Origin: JBHEMK01 sp046262635
GTDB lineage: Bacteria; Actinomycetota; Thermoleophilia; Gaiellales; Gaiellaceae
Reading direction: 5' to 3'
Assembly: GCA_046262635.1 (NCBI GenBank)
Contig: JBHEMK010000079.1
Span: 1 to 25,360 of the forward strand
Length of the DNA: 25,360 bases
The notes under the pieces were generated by a model. The model searched no databases. It was not told the DNA's origin and saw only the letters and a program-made list of their open reading frames with translations. Made by a program: the position numbers and the translations under genes. How positions within the stretch are numbered: position 1 is the first letter of the stretch; each line of letters opens with the position of its first letter. Positions 15,204 through 23,091 of this stretch are shown here, piece after piece.

Positions 15204-17116
15204 GCACCGGCCGGCCGCTCACTCCGGAGAACCTGACCTTCGGACTCGCTCGCGCCGCCGACCCGCAGATCTCGCCGGGCGGCGACCGCGTGCTCTACAC
15301 GCTCGATCAGCCCGGCAGCCACCGTCACGGACTGTGGATCTGCGGAGTGGACGGATCCGACGCGCGACCCTTCTCCGATGGCGCTCCACGCGCAAGCGGC
15401 GGACGCTGGTCTCCCGACGGAGCGCAGGCCGCCTTCACGGCGAGCGAGGGCGCACAGAGTCTTCTCGCCGTCGTCGACTCCGACGGGGCGAATATGCGCG
15501 AGATCGCCGCGCACGCGCAGAGGATCGGCGAGCTCGAGTGGTCGCCGGACGGACGCCGTCTCGCGTACACCACGCTCTTCGATCCCGAGAACCCCGATGA
15601 GCTTCCCGAGCCGCAGGGCGCCGCGCCGAAGGTTCGCGTGACGCGCCGGCTCGACTACAAGGAGGACGGGCGCGGCTATCTCGGAGACCGGCGCCTGCAC
15701 GTCTACGTCGTCGCCGTGTCACCGGCGGCCGCGAGCCGCCGCGTCACGTCGGCGCTGCTCGACCACGACGCACCCGAGTGGTCGCCGGACGGCCGCTGGC
15801 TCGGCATGCGCCAGCGGCTGGCCGACCGTCAGGGCGATCGGCTCCTGCTCGTCGACCCAGACTCGGGTGAGAGCGAGGAGATCGAGGTTGGCGGGTCGGT
15901 CGTGCACTGGACTTGGGCGCCGGACGGCGAGCGCATCCTGTTCGCCGCCGATCCCGACCATACGCAGCAACCCGACTACTTCGTCCACGACCGTGCAACC
16001 GGCTCGACGGAGCGGGCGACAACGGGCCTGCGGTCGTCGCCCGACCCGGCCCGGCCGCTGTGGCTCGACGAGCGGCGCGCCCTCGTCCACGCGTTCGACG
16101 CAGGTGCGAGCGCGCTCGAGACGGTCGACATCGAGACCGGAGCCGTGGAGCAGGTTGAGCGATCCCTCTCGCGTAATGCCGGACTGAGCTGCGATCGATC
16201 GGGCAGATACGTCGTCCAGTCGCACTCGACCCTCGAGACGGTCGGCGAGCTTCGTGTCTTCGACCGCGAGACCGTAACCGCGCGAACGATCACGTCACTC
16301 AACACGGCGGTTCTCGGCGAGCGGCCACCCGCTCTCTGGGAGAAGCTCGACGTACCAAGCGACGAGTTCACGATCGACGCCTGGCTGCTCAAGCCGCCCG
16401 ACTTCGACCCCGGGCGCCGCTATCCGGTCGTACTCGACGTCCACGGCGGGCCCAGCGCCAACTACGGCTACGGCTTCCTCGCCCACGAGCAGTGCTTCGC
16501 GACGAACGGCTTCCTCGTGGTTTTCGCGAACCCTCGCGGCTCGACGTCGTACGGAAGACACTTCGCCCAACAGGTCGTCCGCGACTGGGGACACGGCGAC
16601 TACCGCGACCTGCTCGCCGTCCTCGACTCGGTGCTCGAGCGTCCCTACGCCGACGCCGAACGGACGGGGATCTTCGGCATCAGTTACGGCGGCTACATGA
16701 CGGCGTGGGCGATCGGGCAGTCGGACCGCTTCGCTGCCGCCGTCTGCGGATCGCCGATTTTCGACCTCGAGTCCGACTGGGGGACGAGCGACGTGGCGTT
16801 CAACGGGCTCGAGCATCACGGCGGCGGCCCGCCGCACGCCGAGCCGGAGTGGTACGCAAGCCACTCACCCTCGACCTTCGCCCACCGCACGCGCACCCCG
16901 ACGCTGATCTTCCACGGCGAAGCGGATCACCGCTGCCCTATCGGCCAGAGCGAGCAGATGTTCGTCGCGCTGCGGAAGGCCGGATGCGAGGTCGAGTTCG
17001 TGCGGTATCCCGAGGCCTCGCACATGTTCTTCGCCCAGGGTCTTCCGGAGCATCGCCACGACTTCCTCGCGCGCACGCTCGGCTGGTTCAAGCAGCACCT
17101 CGGCGAGCCCCAATGA
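15200..17116 (+). CDS. S9-family oligopeptidase (dipeptidyl/acylaminoacyl-peptidase type)
   Basis: The 638-residue protein has a beta-propeller half with repeated SPDG/APDG turns (71-74, 115-118, 195-198, 241-244) and a C-terminal hydrolase domain: DVHGGPSANYG (413-423), ANPRGSTSYG (443-452), GISYGGYM with Ser495, HGEAD with Asp576 and EASHMF with His608. No signal peptide is present, so it should be cytoplasmic. ATG 15200 overlaps the asparaginase stop as ATGA. It is the last gene of the operon and is followed, across 45 bases, by the convergent ABC-importer operon. With the S9 enzyme at 8333-10192 it gives the locus two intracellular peptidases, fitting intake of short peptides or acyl-amino acids. 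Confidence 0.93.
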   Translation: MSTGRPLTPENLTFGLARAADPQISPGGDRVLYTLDQPGSHRHGLWICGVDGSDARPFSDGAPRASGGRWSPDGAQAAFTASEGAQSLLAVVDSDGANMREIAAHAQRIGELEWSPDGRRLAYTTLFDPENPDELPEPQGAAPKVRVTRRLDYKEDGRGYLGDRRLHVYVVAVSPAAASRRVTSALLDHDAPEWSPDGRWLGMRQRLADRQGDRLLLVDPDSGESEEIEVGGSVVHWTWAPDGERILFAADPDHTQQPDYFVHDRATGSTERATTGLRSSPDPARPLWLDERRALVHAFDAGASALETVDIETGAVEQVERSLSRNAGLSCDRSGRYVVQSHSTLETVGELRVFDRETVTARTITSLNTAVLGERPPALWEKLDVPSDEFTIDAWLLKPPDFDPGRRYPVVLDVHGGPSANYGYGFLAHEQCFATNGFLVVFANPRGSTSYGRHFAQQVVRDWGHGDYRDLLAVLDSVLERPYADAERTGIFGISYGGYMTAWAIGQSDRFAAAVCGSPIFDLESDWGTSDVAFNGLEHHGGGPPHAEPEWYASHSPSTFAHRTRTPTLIFHGEADHRCPIGQSEQMFVALRKAGCEVEFVRYPEASHMFFAQGLPEHRHDFLARTLGWFKQHLGEPQ

Positions 17117-17156
17117 CGAGGTGATGGATGCGCTCCGCCTTGTCAGCCGTGGGCCC

Positions 17157-17180
17157 GGCCGTCACGAGCTCGTGGCGGCC
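17157..17180. terminator. Possible hairpin between convergent operons
   Basis: Twelve-base arms GGCCGTCACGAG and CTCGTGGCGGCC pair with a single G-T mismatch position and no separate loop. The hairpin spans the stop codon of the ATPase gene, in the 45-base gap between convergent operons. No T-tract follows on either strand, so a terminator role is only a possibility. Confidence 0.3.
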
Positions 17181-18163
17181 TGGTTGAGGGGGTGGTGGCA
17201 GGCGGCGAGGTGCCCGCCGCCGTAGTTGACGAGGGCCGGCTCCTCGATCGCGCAGATCTCGGTCGCGTAGCGGCATCGGGGATTGAAGCGGCAACCGGAC
17301 GGCGGCGTCACCGGGCTTGGTACGTCGCCTGTGAGCACGATGCGCTCCCGGCGATCAGCGTCGGGATCGGCGATCGGGACGGCGGAGAGCAGCGCCTCCG
17401 TGTACGGATGAATCGGTCGCGCGTAGAGCTCGTCCGCCGGAGAGAGCTCGACGATCTTGCCGAGGTACATGACGGCGATCCGGTCGGAGACGTGCCGGAT
17501 GACGCCGAGGTCGTGGGCGATGAAGACGTAGGTCAGGCCCAGCTCCTCCTGCAGCGCGGCGAGGAGGTTGACGATCTGCGCCTGGATCGAGTTGTCGAGC
17601 GCGGACACGGGCTCGTCGGCGACGATCAGCTTCGGCGAGAGCGCAAGCGCGCGCGCGACACCGATGCGCTGCCGTTGCCCGCCGGAGAACTCGTGCGGGT
17701 AGCGGTTGAGGTGCTCGGGCGAGAGCCCGACGAGCTCGAGAAGCTCTCCGACCCGGCGCCGGATTCCCTTTCCGTCGCTAATTCCATGGATCCGTAGCGG
17801 ATCGCCCACGATGGTGCCGACCCGCTTGCGCGGGTTCAGCGACGAGTAGGGATCCTGAAAGATGATCTGCATCTCGCGGCGGAACGGCCTCAGCGCGCGA
17901 CGCGAGAGCCGGGAGATGTCTCGGCCCTCGAACGCGATGCGTCCGCCGGTCAGGTCGTGGAGGCGAACGATGCACTCGCCGAGCGTGGACTTCCCGCAGC
18001 CCGACTCACCGACCACTCCGAGCGTCTCGCCCCGCTGCACGTCGAAGCTGACGTCGTCCACGGCGTGTACGCGGCCGGTGTCGTGCGGGACGAGGCCCGC
18101 CCTGATCGGGAAGTACTTCTTGACGCGGTCGACGACGAGCAGCGGCGTGGGCTCGGCGCTCAT
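17162..18163 (-). CDS. dppF: Peptide-type ABC importer ATP-binding protein, DppF/OppF subunit
   Basis: The 333-residue protein starts MSAEPTPLLVVDRVKKYFPI. Walker A is GESGCGKST (52-60), the Q-loop region FQDPYSSLNPRKR, the signature FSGGQRQRIGVARAL, Walker B LIVADEPVSALD and the H-loop FIAHDLGVI, all intact. The C-terminal HPYTEALLSAVP and CRFNPRCRYATEIC are the oligopeptide-ATPase tail. ATG 18163 overlaps the stop of the DppD gene (ATGA); the frame is open further upstream but only as antisense-like arginine-rich sequence. It pairs with DppD to power the permeases. The broken gene at 3951-4711 is a paralogue of this subunit. Confidence 0.95.
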   Translation of the reverse strand: MSAEPTPLLVVDRVKKYFPIRAGLVPHDTGRVHAVDDVSFDVQRGETLGVVGESGCGKSTLGECIVRLHDLTGGRIAFEGRDISRLSRRALRPFRREMQIIFQDPYSSLNPRKRVGTIVGDPLRIHGISDGKGIRRRVGELLELVGLSPEHLNRYPHEFSGGQRQRIGVARALALSPKLIVADEPVSALDNSIQAQIVNLLAALQEELGLTYVFIAHDLGVIRHVSDRIAVMYLGKIVELSPADELYARPIHPYTEALLSAVPIADPDADRRERIVLTGDVPSPVTPPSGCRFNPRCRYATEICAIEEPALVNYGGGHLAACHHPLNQAATSS

Positions 18164-19185
18164 GCGGACTGCCGCAACTCGGGGTGCAGGCTGGTGTCGC
18201 GACGCGTTCGCTTCTCCTCCACGCTCAGATGGCATGCGTCGAGATGCCCGTTGCCGAGCTTGTCCATGAGCCGTGGATCCTCCACGCACTTCTCGAAACG
18301 GTGCGCGCAGCGCGGAGCGAAGTTGCAGCCGACCGGCAGGTGCAGGAGAGAGGGCGGCGTGCCGGGAATCGTCGGAAGCATCTTCGGCTTCGGGCGATCG
18401 AGTCTCACCGTCGATCCGAGCAATCCCCAGGTGTACGGGTGCTGCGGATCCTTCAGGACGGCGCGCTTGTCGCCGAGCTCGACCGCACGCCCCGCGTACA
18501 TGACGACGATCCGGTCGGCGACCTCGGCGATCACGCCCATGTCGTGCGTGATCAGAATCACCGCGGAGCCGAAGTCCTCCCTCAGGCGCTTGATCAGGTC
18601 GAGGATCTGTGCCTGGACGGTGACGTCGAGAGCGGTCGTCGGCTCGTCGGCGATCAGCAGGTCGGGATTGCAGGAGAGTGCCATCGCGATCATCACTCGC
18701 TGGCGCATGCCGCCCGAGAATTGGTGGGGGAAGTCCTTTGCGCGCGCCTCGGAGTTCGGGATCCCTACGGCGTCGAGCAGCTCGGCTGCCCGCTTTCGTG
18801 CGTCGCGACTCGAGAGACCCTGGTGTGTGCGGATCTGTTCTGCGATCTGCCAGCCGATTCGGTACACCGGCGTCAATGAGGTCATCGGGTCCTGGAAGAT
18901 CATCGCGATCTCGGCGCCGCGCAGACGGCGCAGCTCCTTCTGAGAAAGCCCGGTGAGGTCGCGTCCCTTGTAGATCACCTCACCCTCGACGCTCGCGTTG
19001 GGATCGTTCAGTAGTCCCATCACCGACAACATGGTCACGCTCTTTCCAGACCCCGATTCCCCGACGATGCCGAGGACGTCACCCATGTTCACGGTGAAGG
19101 ACACGCCGTCCACCGCGCGGACCAGGCCGCCTTCGGTTCGGAACGAGACCTTGAGATCCCGGATCTCGAACAGCGGGTCGCTCAT
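18160..19185 (-). CDS. dppD: Peptide-type ABC importer ATP-binding protein, DppD/OppD subunit
   Basis: The protein is 341 residues from ATG 19185: MSDPLFEIRDLKVSF, Walker A GESGSGKSV (42-50), FQDPMTSLTPVYRIG, the signature FSGGMRQRVMIAMAL, Walker B LLIADEPTTALD and the H-loop ITHDMGVI. The C-terminal HPYTWGLLGS and CNFAPRCAHRFEKC are family hallmarks. A GTG at 19194 would add three residues and starts four bases after the permease stop; neither start has a visible Shine-Dalgarno, so coupling to the upstream gene is likely. It forms the ATPase heterodimer with DppF. Confidence 0.94.
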   Translation of the reverse strand: MSDPLFEIRDLKVSFRTEGGLVRAVDGVSFTVNMGDVLGIVGESGSGKSVTMLSVMGLLNDPNASVEGEVIYKGRDLTGLSQKELRRLRGAEIAMIFQDPMTSLTPVYRIGWQIAEQIRTHQGLSSRDARKRAAELLDAVGIPNSEARAKDFPHQFSGGMRQRVMIAMALSCNPDLLIADEPTTALDVTVQAQILDLIKRLREDFGSAVILITHDMGVIAEVADRIVVMYAGRAVELGDKRAVLKDPQHPYTWGLLGSTVRLDRPKPKMLPTIPGTPPSLLHLPVGCNFAPRCAHRFEKCVEDPRLMDKLGNGHLDACHLSVEEKRTRRDTSLHPELRQSA

Positions 19186-19198
19186 CGTCAGCACGTAC

Positions 19199-20155
19199 TC
19201 ATGCGAGGCGCACGCGTGGCTCGAGGCCCGCGTAGCCGAGGTCGACGAGCAGGTTCGCGATGATGATGAAGAACGCGCCGTAGACGACTGTCGCCATGAT
19301 CACGGGCAGGTCGAGGCCGGAGGCGGACTGGAAGATCAGCATGCCGACTCCCGGCAGCCCGAAGACGACCTCGACGAGCACGGCGCCGCCGCCCACGAGC
19401 GAGCCGAAGTCGAGACCGAAGAGGCTCAGGAACGAGATCATCGACATGCGCAGCACGTGACGGATCATCACGCGCCGCTCGGAGAGGCCCTTGGCGCGGG
19501 CGGTGCGGACAAAGTCCTCGTTCTGGACGTCGAGCAGGCTGGAACGGAGCACGCGGCTGTAGAGGCCGATAAAGCCGAACGAGAGCACCAGCCACGGGAT
19601 GATCATGTGCTTGAACCAGAGCCCGGGATCCTGGGTCAGCGGCGAGTAGCCGAGCGGCGGGATCCACCGAAACAGGACGAAGTCGTGGAAGCGGCTCTGG
19701 GTGACGAGGTTGATCACCTCGCCGAGCCAGAACACCGGAATCGAGATCCCGAGGAGGGCGATCCCCATGATCAGCGGGTCCAGGATCGTGCCCTTGAGCA
19801 GGACCGCGATGAGCGCGACGGAGATGCTGACGACGACCCAGATCAGCGCCGCGCCGAAGACGAGCGACAGGGTGACCGGCGCCGCCTGGACGATCTCCGG
19901 GATCACCCGCGTTCCGCGGTTCGTATACGAGACGAGATCGCGGTCGACGAACAGGTGCTTCATCAGGAGCGCGTAGCGAACGGGGAGCGGGCGGTCGAGG
20001 CCGAAGTCGTGCCGGATCGCGGTCACCGTCGCCGGATCGGGATTGCGCCCGGCCATCGCAGCCGCGGGATCGATGCCGGGAGTGGCGAAGAAGATCAGGA
20101 AGGTCAGGACGGTGATCGCGAAGAGGACGACGACCGTCCAGAGCAGCCGGCGCAC
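19199..20155 (-). CDS. dppB: Peptide-type ABC importer permease, DppB-like
   Basis: The 318-residue membrane protein opens with RRLLWTVVVLFAITVLTFLIFF, the first transmembrane helix typical of DppB, then ATPGIDPAAAM and FGLDRPLPVRYALLMKHL. About six membrane segments follow, and the EAA-type coupling loop is seen in NEDFVRTARAKGLSERRVMIRHVLR. LVGGGAVLVEVVFGLPGVG is another DppB signature. GTG 20155 gives a slightly short N-terminus; an in-frame CTG at 20170 would add LATFV, matching the usual (M)xxFxxRRLL opening, so the true start may be that rare codon. It lies after the DppC gene, the reverse of the common B-then-C order. Confidence 0.93.
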   Translation of the reverse strand: MRRLLWTVVVLFAITVLTFLIFFATPGIDPAAAMAGRNPDPATVTAIRHDFGLDRPLPVRYALLMKHLFVDRDLVSYTNRGTRVIPEIVQAAPVTLSLVFGAALIWVVVSISVALIAVLLKGTILDPLIMGIALLGISIPVFWLGEVINLVTQSRFHDFVLFRWIPPLGYSPLTQDPGLWFKHMIIPWLVLSFGFIGLYSRVLRSSLLDVQNEDFVRTARAKGLSERRVMIRHVLRMSMISFLSLFGLDFGSLVGGGAVLVEVVFGLPGVGMLIFQSASGLDLPVIMATVVYGAFFIIIANLLVDLGYAGLEPRVRLA

Positions 20156-20172
20156 GACGAAGGTGGCCAGCG

Positions 20173-21216
20173 TCAGCTCCCGATCCGGAGCTTTGCGCGG
20201 GGGTCGAGCGCGTCACGCACGCCGTCGCCGAGCAGGTTGAGCGTGAGGACGACGACCAGGATCATCAGCCCCGGCGCGATCGCAACCCACGGCCGCGTGT
20301 AGAGCAATCCCTGGCCGTCTCCGATGATCGACCCCCAGCTGGCCTGCGGGGCCTGGACGCCGATTCCGAGGAACGACAGCCCGGATTCGACGAGCAAGTT
20401 GATGGCGATGATCAACGGCAGCAAGACGACGATGGTGGGGGCGACGTTCGGCATCACCTCCGACCGGATCAGCCACCAAGTCGACGCTCCTTGCGCGACC
20501 GCGGCCTTGACGAAGTCCCGTTCGCGCACGGTAAGTGTCTGCCCGCGAACCGGCCGGTAGAAGTAGGGCACGAAGATCAACCCGATGATCAGGATCGGCA
20601 GGACCAGGCTGCCCGAAGCGACCGACAGCGGGCCAACCTGGAGGTTCTGCGTCAGGAGAACCGCCGAGAGGGCGATCGCGACGAGATACACCGGGAACGC
20701 CCAGACGATGTCCATCGAGCGGGAGAGGATACTGTCGACGACGCCGCCGAAGACCCCTGCGATCAGGCCGAGCAGCGTCGCGACGAAGGCCGAGGCGGCC
20801 GCTGCGCTGATCGCGATCAGGAGCGAGGCGCGACCGCCGTAGAGAACGCGCGCTGCCACGTCGCGACCGTCGACGTCCGCGCCGAGGAAGAAGTGGTGGA
20901 TGTCCCAGGTGGGTCCGATCGGAGACACGCCGAGCCCGCTTCCCTGCTGGAGGACGTCGACCCGCCTCCCCCGAACCGTCGTCGTTCCGTTGAGGTTCGA
21001 GAGGAACGGGTTGGTATGGGCGACGTGGTCGGCGTAGAGCGGCGCCGCGACCGAAACCGCCGCGATCAGGATCAGCACCGCGAGCGACACCATGGCCGAT
21101 CGATTCCGCCGCAGGCGCCGCCAGCCAAGGCGCCAGGGGCCTTGGCCGGCAACACCGCGAAACTCTTCGCCGACGCCGGATTGGTTCTCGCTGGCTGTCG
21201 TCGCCTCGATCGCCAT
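20173..21216 (-). CDS. dppC: Peptide-type ABC importer permease, DppC-like
   Basis: The 347-residue membrane protein has a cytoplasmic N-terminus with WRRLRRNRSAMVSLAVLILIA, the DppC first helix and its preceding basic patch. A periplasmic loop of about 70 residues follows, then HFFLGADVDGRDVAARVLYGGRASL, a DppC signature. The coupling loop is RERDFVKAAVAQGASTWWLIRSEVMPN, and the C-terminus LGDGVRDALDPR is typical. ATG 21216 is 24 bases downstream of the SBP stop. It works as a heterodimer with the DppB-like protein encoded next. Confidence 0.94.
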   Translation of the reverse strand: MAIEATTASENQSGVGEEFRGVAGQGPWRLGWRRLRRNRSAMVSLAVLILIAAVSVAAPLYADHVAHTNPFLSNLNGTTTVRGRRVDVLQQGSGLGVSPIGPTWDIHHFFLGADVDGRDVAARVLYGGRASLLIAISAAAASAFVATLLGLIAGVFGGVVDSILSRSMDIVWAFPVYLVAIALSAVLLTQNLQVGPLSVASGSLVLPILIIGLIFVPYFYRPVRGQTLTVRERDFVKAAVAQGASTWWLIRSEVMPNVAPTIVVLLPLIIAINLLVESGLSFLGIGVQAPQASWGSIIGDGQGLLYTRPWVAIAPGLMILVVVLTLNLLGDGVRDALDPRAKLRIGS

Positions 21217-21240
21217 CGGCTCAGCGACGGTAGCTGATCG

Positions 21241-22938
21241 CTACTGCACCCAGGCCTGGTCGACGAGGAACTGCCACTGTGGATTGAACTTGAAGTTTCC
21301 GAGGCGCTTTCCGACGAAGGTGACCGCTCGCGGGTTGATCAGCACGTCCATGGCTGCCGCGTTGGTCACGTCCCTGTCGATCTTCGCCCAGAGGCGGTTT
21401 GCGGCAGCGGGGTTCGACCGGCCCAGGACGGCCGCCCGATCCATCTTCGTCTGGACCTTCTTGTCGCAGTACTCCTCGATGTTCGGATTCGAGCCGGAGT
21501 TCGGGACAAAGCTCTTGCAGCTCGCGAGGATGGCGAGGAAGTCCGACGCCGCCGGGTAGTCCTGGAACCAGATCGAGAAGGTCATCTGGATCTTGTTGCG
21601 GGAGTTCTTGGCGAGCGGGTTCGAGACCGGCGGTGCTAGTAGCTTCAGCTTCGTCTTGTACCCGAGCTTCGCCAGCAGATCCTTGAAGTAGAGGCCCGTC
21701 GCCTGTCCCGGCGGGATGTTCGGATTCACGATTGTCACGCTCTGTCCCTTCGTGCCGGACTGGGCGATCAGCTTCCGGGCCTTCGCCATGTCGGGCGCCT
21801 TCCACGCCGTTCCTCCGCCGCCCTTCGAATAGGGGCAGTAGGGTCGATAGCCGGGGAAGGCGGGCGGGAGCACCTGGCAGGTTGGCACGGCGAGCTTCGG
21901 GCCTCCGAAGATCTTGACGATGGCGTTGCGATCCGTCGCGTAGTTGATCGCGCGTCGAACGAGGACGTTGTTGAACGGCGCGACGCGGTTGTTCATGGCC
22001 ATGTAGAAGATTCCGGCCACCGGGTTGACATGCGTCTGCGACGCGTACTTGGTGCTGATCTCGTTCAGTCGGTCGTTAGGCAACGTGCCGCCGACCGGAA
22101 GGACGAAGTCCGCTTGGCCGTTCTCGACCTGAGTGATGGCCGCCTCGAGGTCAAGGCCGATCTTGACGTCGATCTCGTCCGGATAGCCGTCCGGCTGCGC
22201 TGCTGCCGACCAGACCCTGAAGTGGGGGTTGCGAACGAGTCGAATCTCCCGGTTGGGCGCGTACGACGCCCACATGTACGGACCGGTGCCGGGAAGCTGG
22301 TTGGAACCGATGTCGCTGTTCGGTGCGCTCGACGGGACCGCGAATGCGAAGGGCAGCGCCAGCTGCTGGAGGAACTCGTTGCTGGGCTCGGTGAGGTGGA
22401 AGACGACCGTCCCAGCGGCGTCGTTGGTGACGACGCCATTCGACAGGTCGCACGTGGCAGGAGTCGCGCCGCACGCCTTGGCGCCGACGATCGTCGAGTA
22501 GAAGCTGCCCGCGACCGGGCTGTGCACTTTGAACATTCGCTCGAACACGTTCTTGAAGTCACGGGCCTTGAGTAGAGAGCCGTCCGAGTAACGGATCCCG
22601 CTGCGCAGCTTGAACGTGTACGTCTTGCCGTTCCCCGTGGGCTTCGGGACTGCGACTGCGAGATCGGGAACGATCTGCCCGCCCGCAGCTCCGCCGACCT
22701 TCCTGAAGGCTACGAGGCCGTCGTGAGACAGGATGATCTCGGCCCACGCAGTCCCGTAGTCGATGCCCGGATCGATCGTTGCCGGGCTCGCGGGAGTCAG
22801 GATGACGAAGGTTCCCCCGCGGTGATCCGCCCCCGCAGTCGAGTGATGCCCTCGGGCGCCGCCGGCGAGTGGAACGGCAGCGAGCCCGCCGAGCAAGAGA
22901 AGAGCGCCTACCACCGTGAGCTTCGAGCGAACTCGCAT
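21241..22938 (-). CDS. ABC transporter solute-binding protein, family 5, of the peptide importer
   Basis: The 565-residue protein begins with a Sec signal (MRVRSKLTVVGALLLLGGLAAVPLAGG) without a clear lipobox. It continues into DHRGGTFVIL and the family-5 core LPGTGPYMWASYAPNREIRLVRNP. It heads the importer operon and is closely similar to the orphan SBP at 6603-8264 along the whole length, including PYCPYSKGGGGT and QDYPAASDFL. ATG 22938 has AAGGAGA (22949-22943) with good spacing. Upstream lie a -35/-10 pair and a copy of the shared inverted repeat. The ligand is unknown; peptides are the default for the family, but sugars, opines and other small molecules also occur. Confidence 0.94.
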   Translation of the reverse strand: MRVRSKLTVVGALLLLGGLAAVPLAGGARGHHSTAGADHRGGTFVILTPASPATIDPGIDYGTAWAEIILSHDGLVAFRKVGGAAGGQIVPDLAVAVPKPTGNGKTYTFKLRSGIRYSDGSLLKARDFKNVFERMFKVHSPVAGSFYSTIVGAKACGATPATCDLSNGVVTNDAAGTVVFHLTEPSNEFLQQLALPFAFAVPSSAPNSDIGSNQLPGTGPYMWASYAPNREIRLVRNPHFRVWSAAAQPDGYPDEIDVKIGLDLEAAITQVENGQADFVLPVGGTLPNDRLNEISTKYASQTHVNPVAGIFYMAMNNRVAPFNNVLVRRAINYATDRNAIVKIFGGPKLAVPTCQVLPPAFPGYRPYCPYSKGGGGTAWKAPDMAKARKLIAQSGTKGQSVTIVNPNIPPGQATGLYFKDLLAKLGYKTKLKLLAPPVSNPLAKNSRNKIQMTFSIWFQDYPAASDFLAILASCKSFVPNSGSNPNIEEYCDKKVQTKMDRAAVLGRSNPAAANRLWAKIDRDVTNAAAMDVLINPRAVTFVGKRLGNFKFNPQWQFLVDQAWVQ

Positions 22939-22966
22939 CGTATCTCCTTGGATCGAATAGCGAATG

Positions 22967-22981
22967 TTCTGCGCAGCAGAT
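22967..22981 (-). promoter_or_regulatory. Operator-like inverted repeat upstream of the importer operon
   Basis: In gene sense it reads ATCTG-CTGCG-CAGAA followed by CAT. It begins 19 bases after the -10 element and lies 28 bases before the ATG. Arms, spacer length and the flanking CAT match the copy at 8279-8293. Confidence 0.65.
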
Positions 22982-23000
22982 TGAGATTCTTTGACAGGCT

Positions 23001-23029
23001 ATTCTCCGTACAGATCCTGAGGTTGTCAA
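23001..23029 (-). promoter_or_regulatory. Promoter of the ABC importer operon
   Basis: On the minus strand a perfect TTGACA (23029-23024) and GAGAAT (23006-23001) are spaced by 17 bases, giving a start near 22994 and an untranslated leader of about 55 bases containing the repeat and the Shine-Dalgarno. Confidence 0.6.
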
Positions 23030-23091
23030 ACCGCGGCCCGTGTCGACCTCACCCCGACAGTCAGCGTCTACTTATGACCTGATCATCGGGT

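Noticed and set aside
18998..20302. Plus-strand open frame of 434 codons rich in Asp, Glu, Arg and His
   Set aside because: It lies opposite the DppD, DppB and DppC genes and has the composition of a shadow. The minus-strand products are unmistakable transporter subunits.
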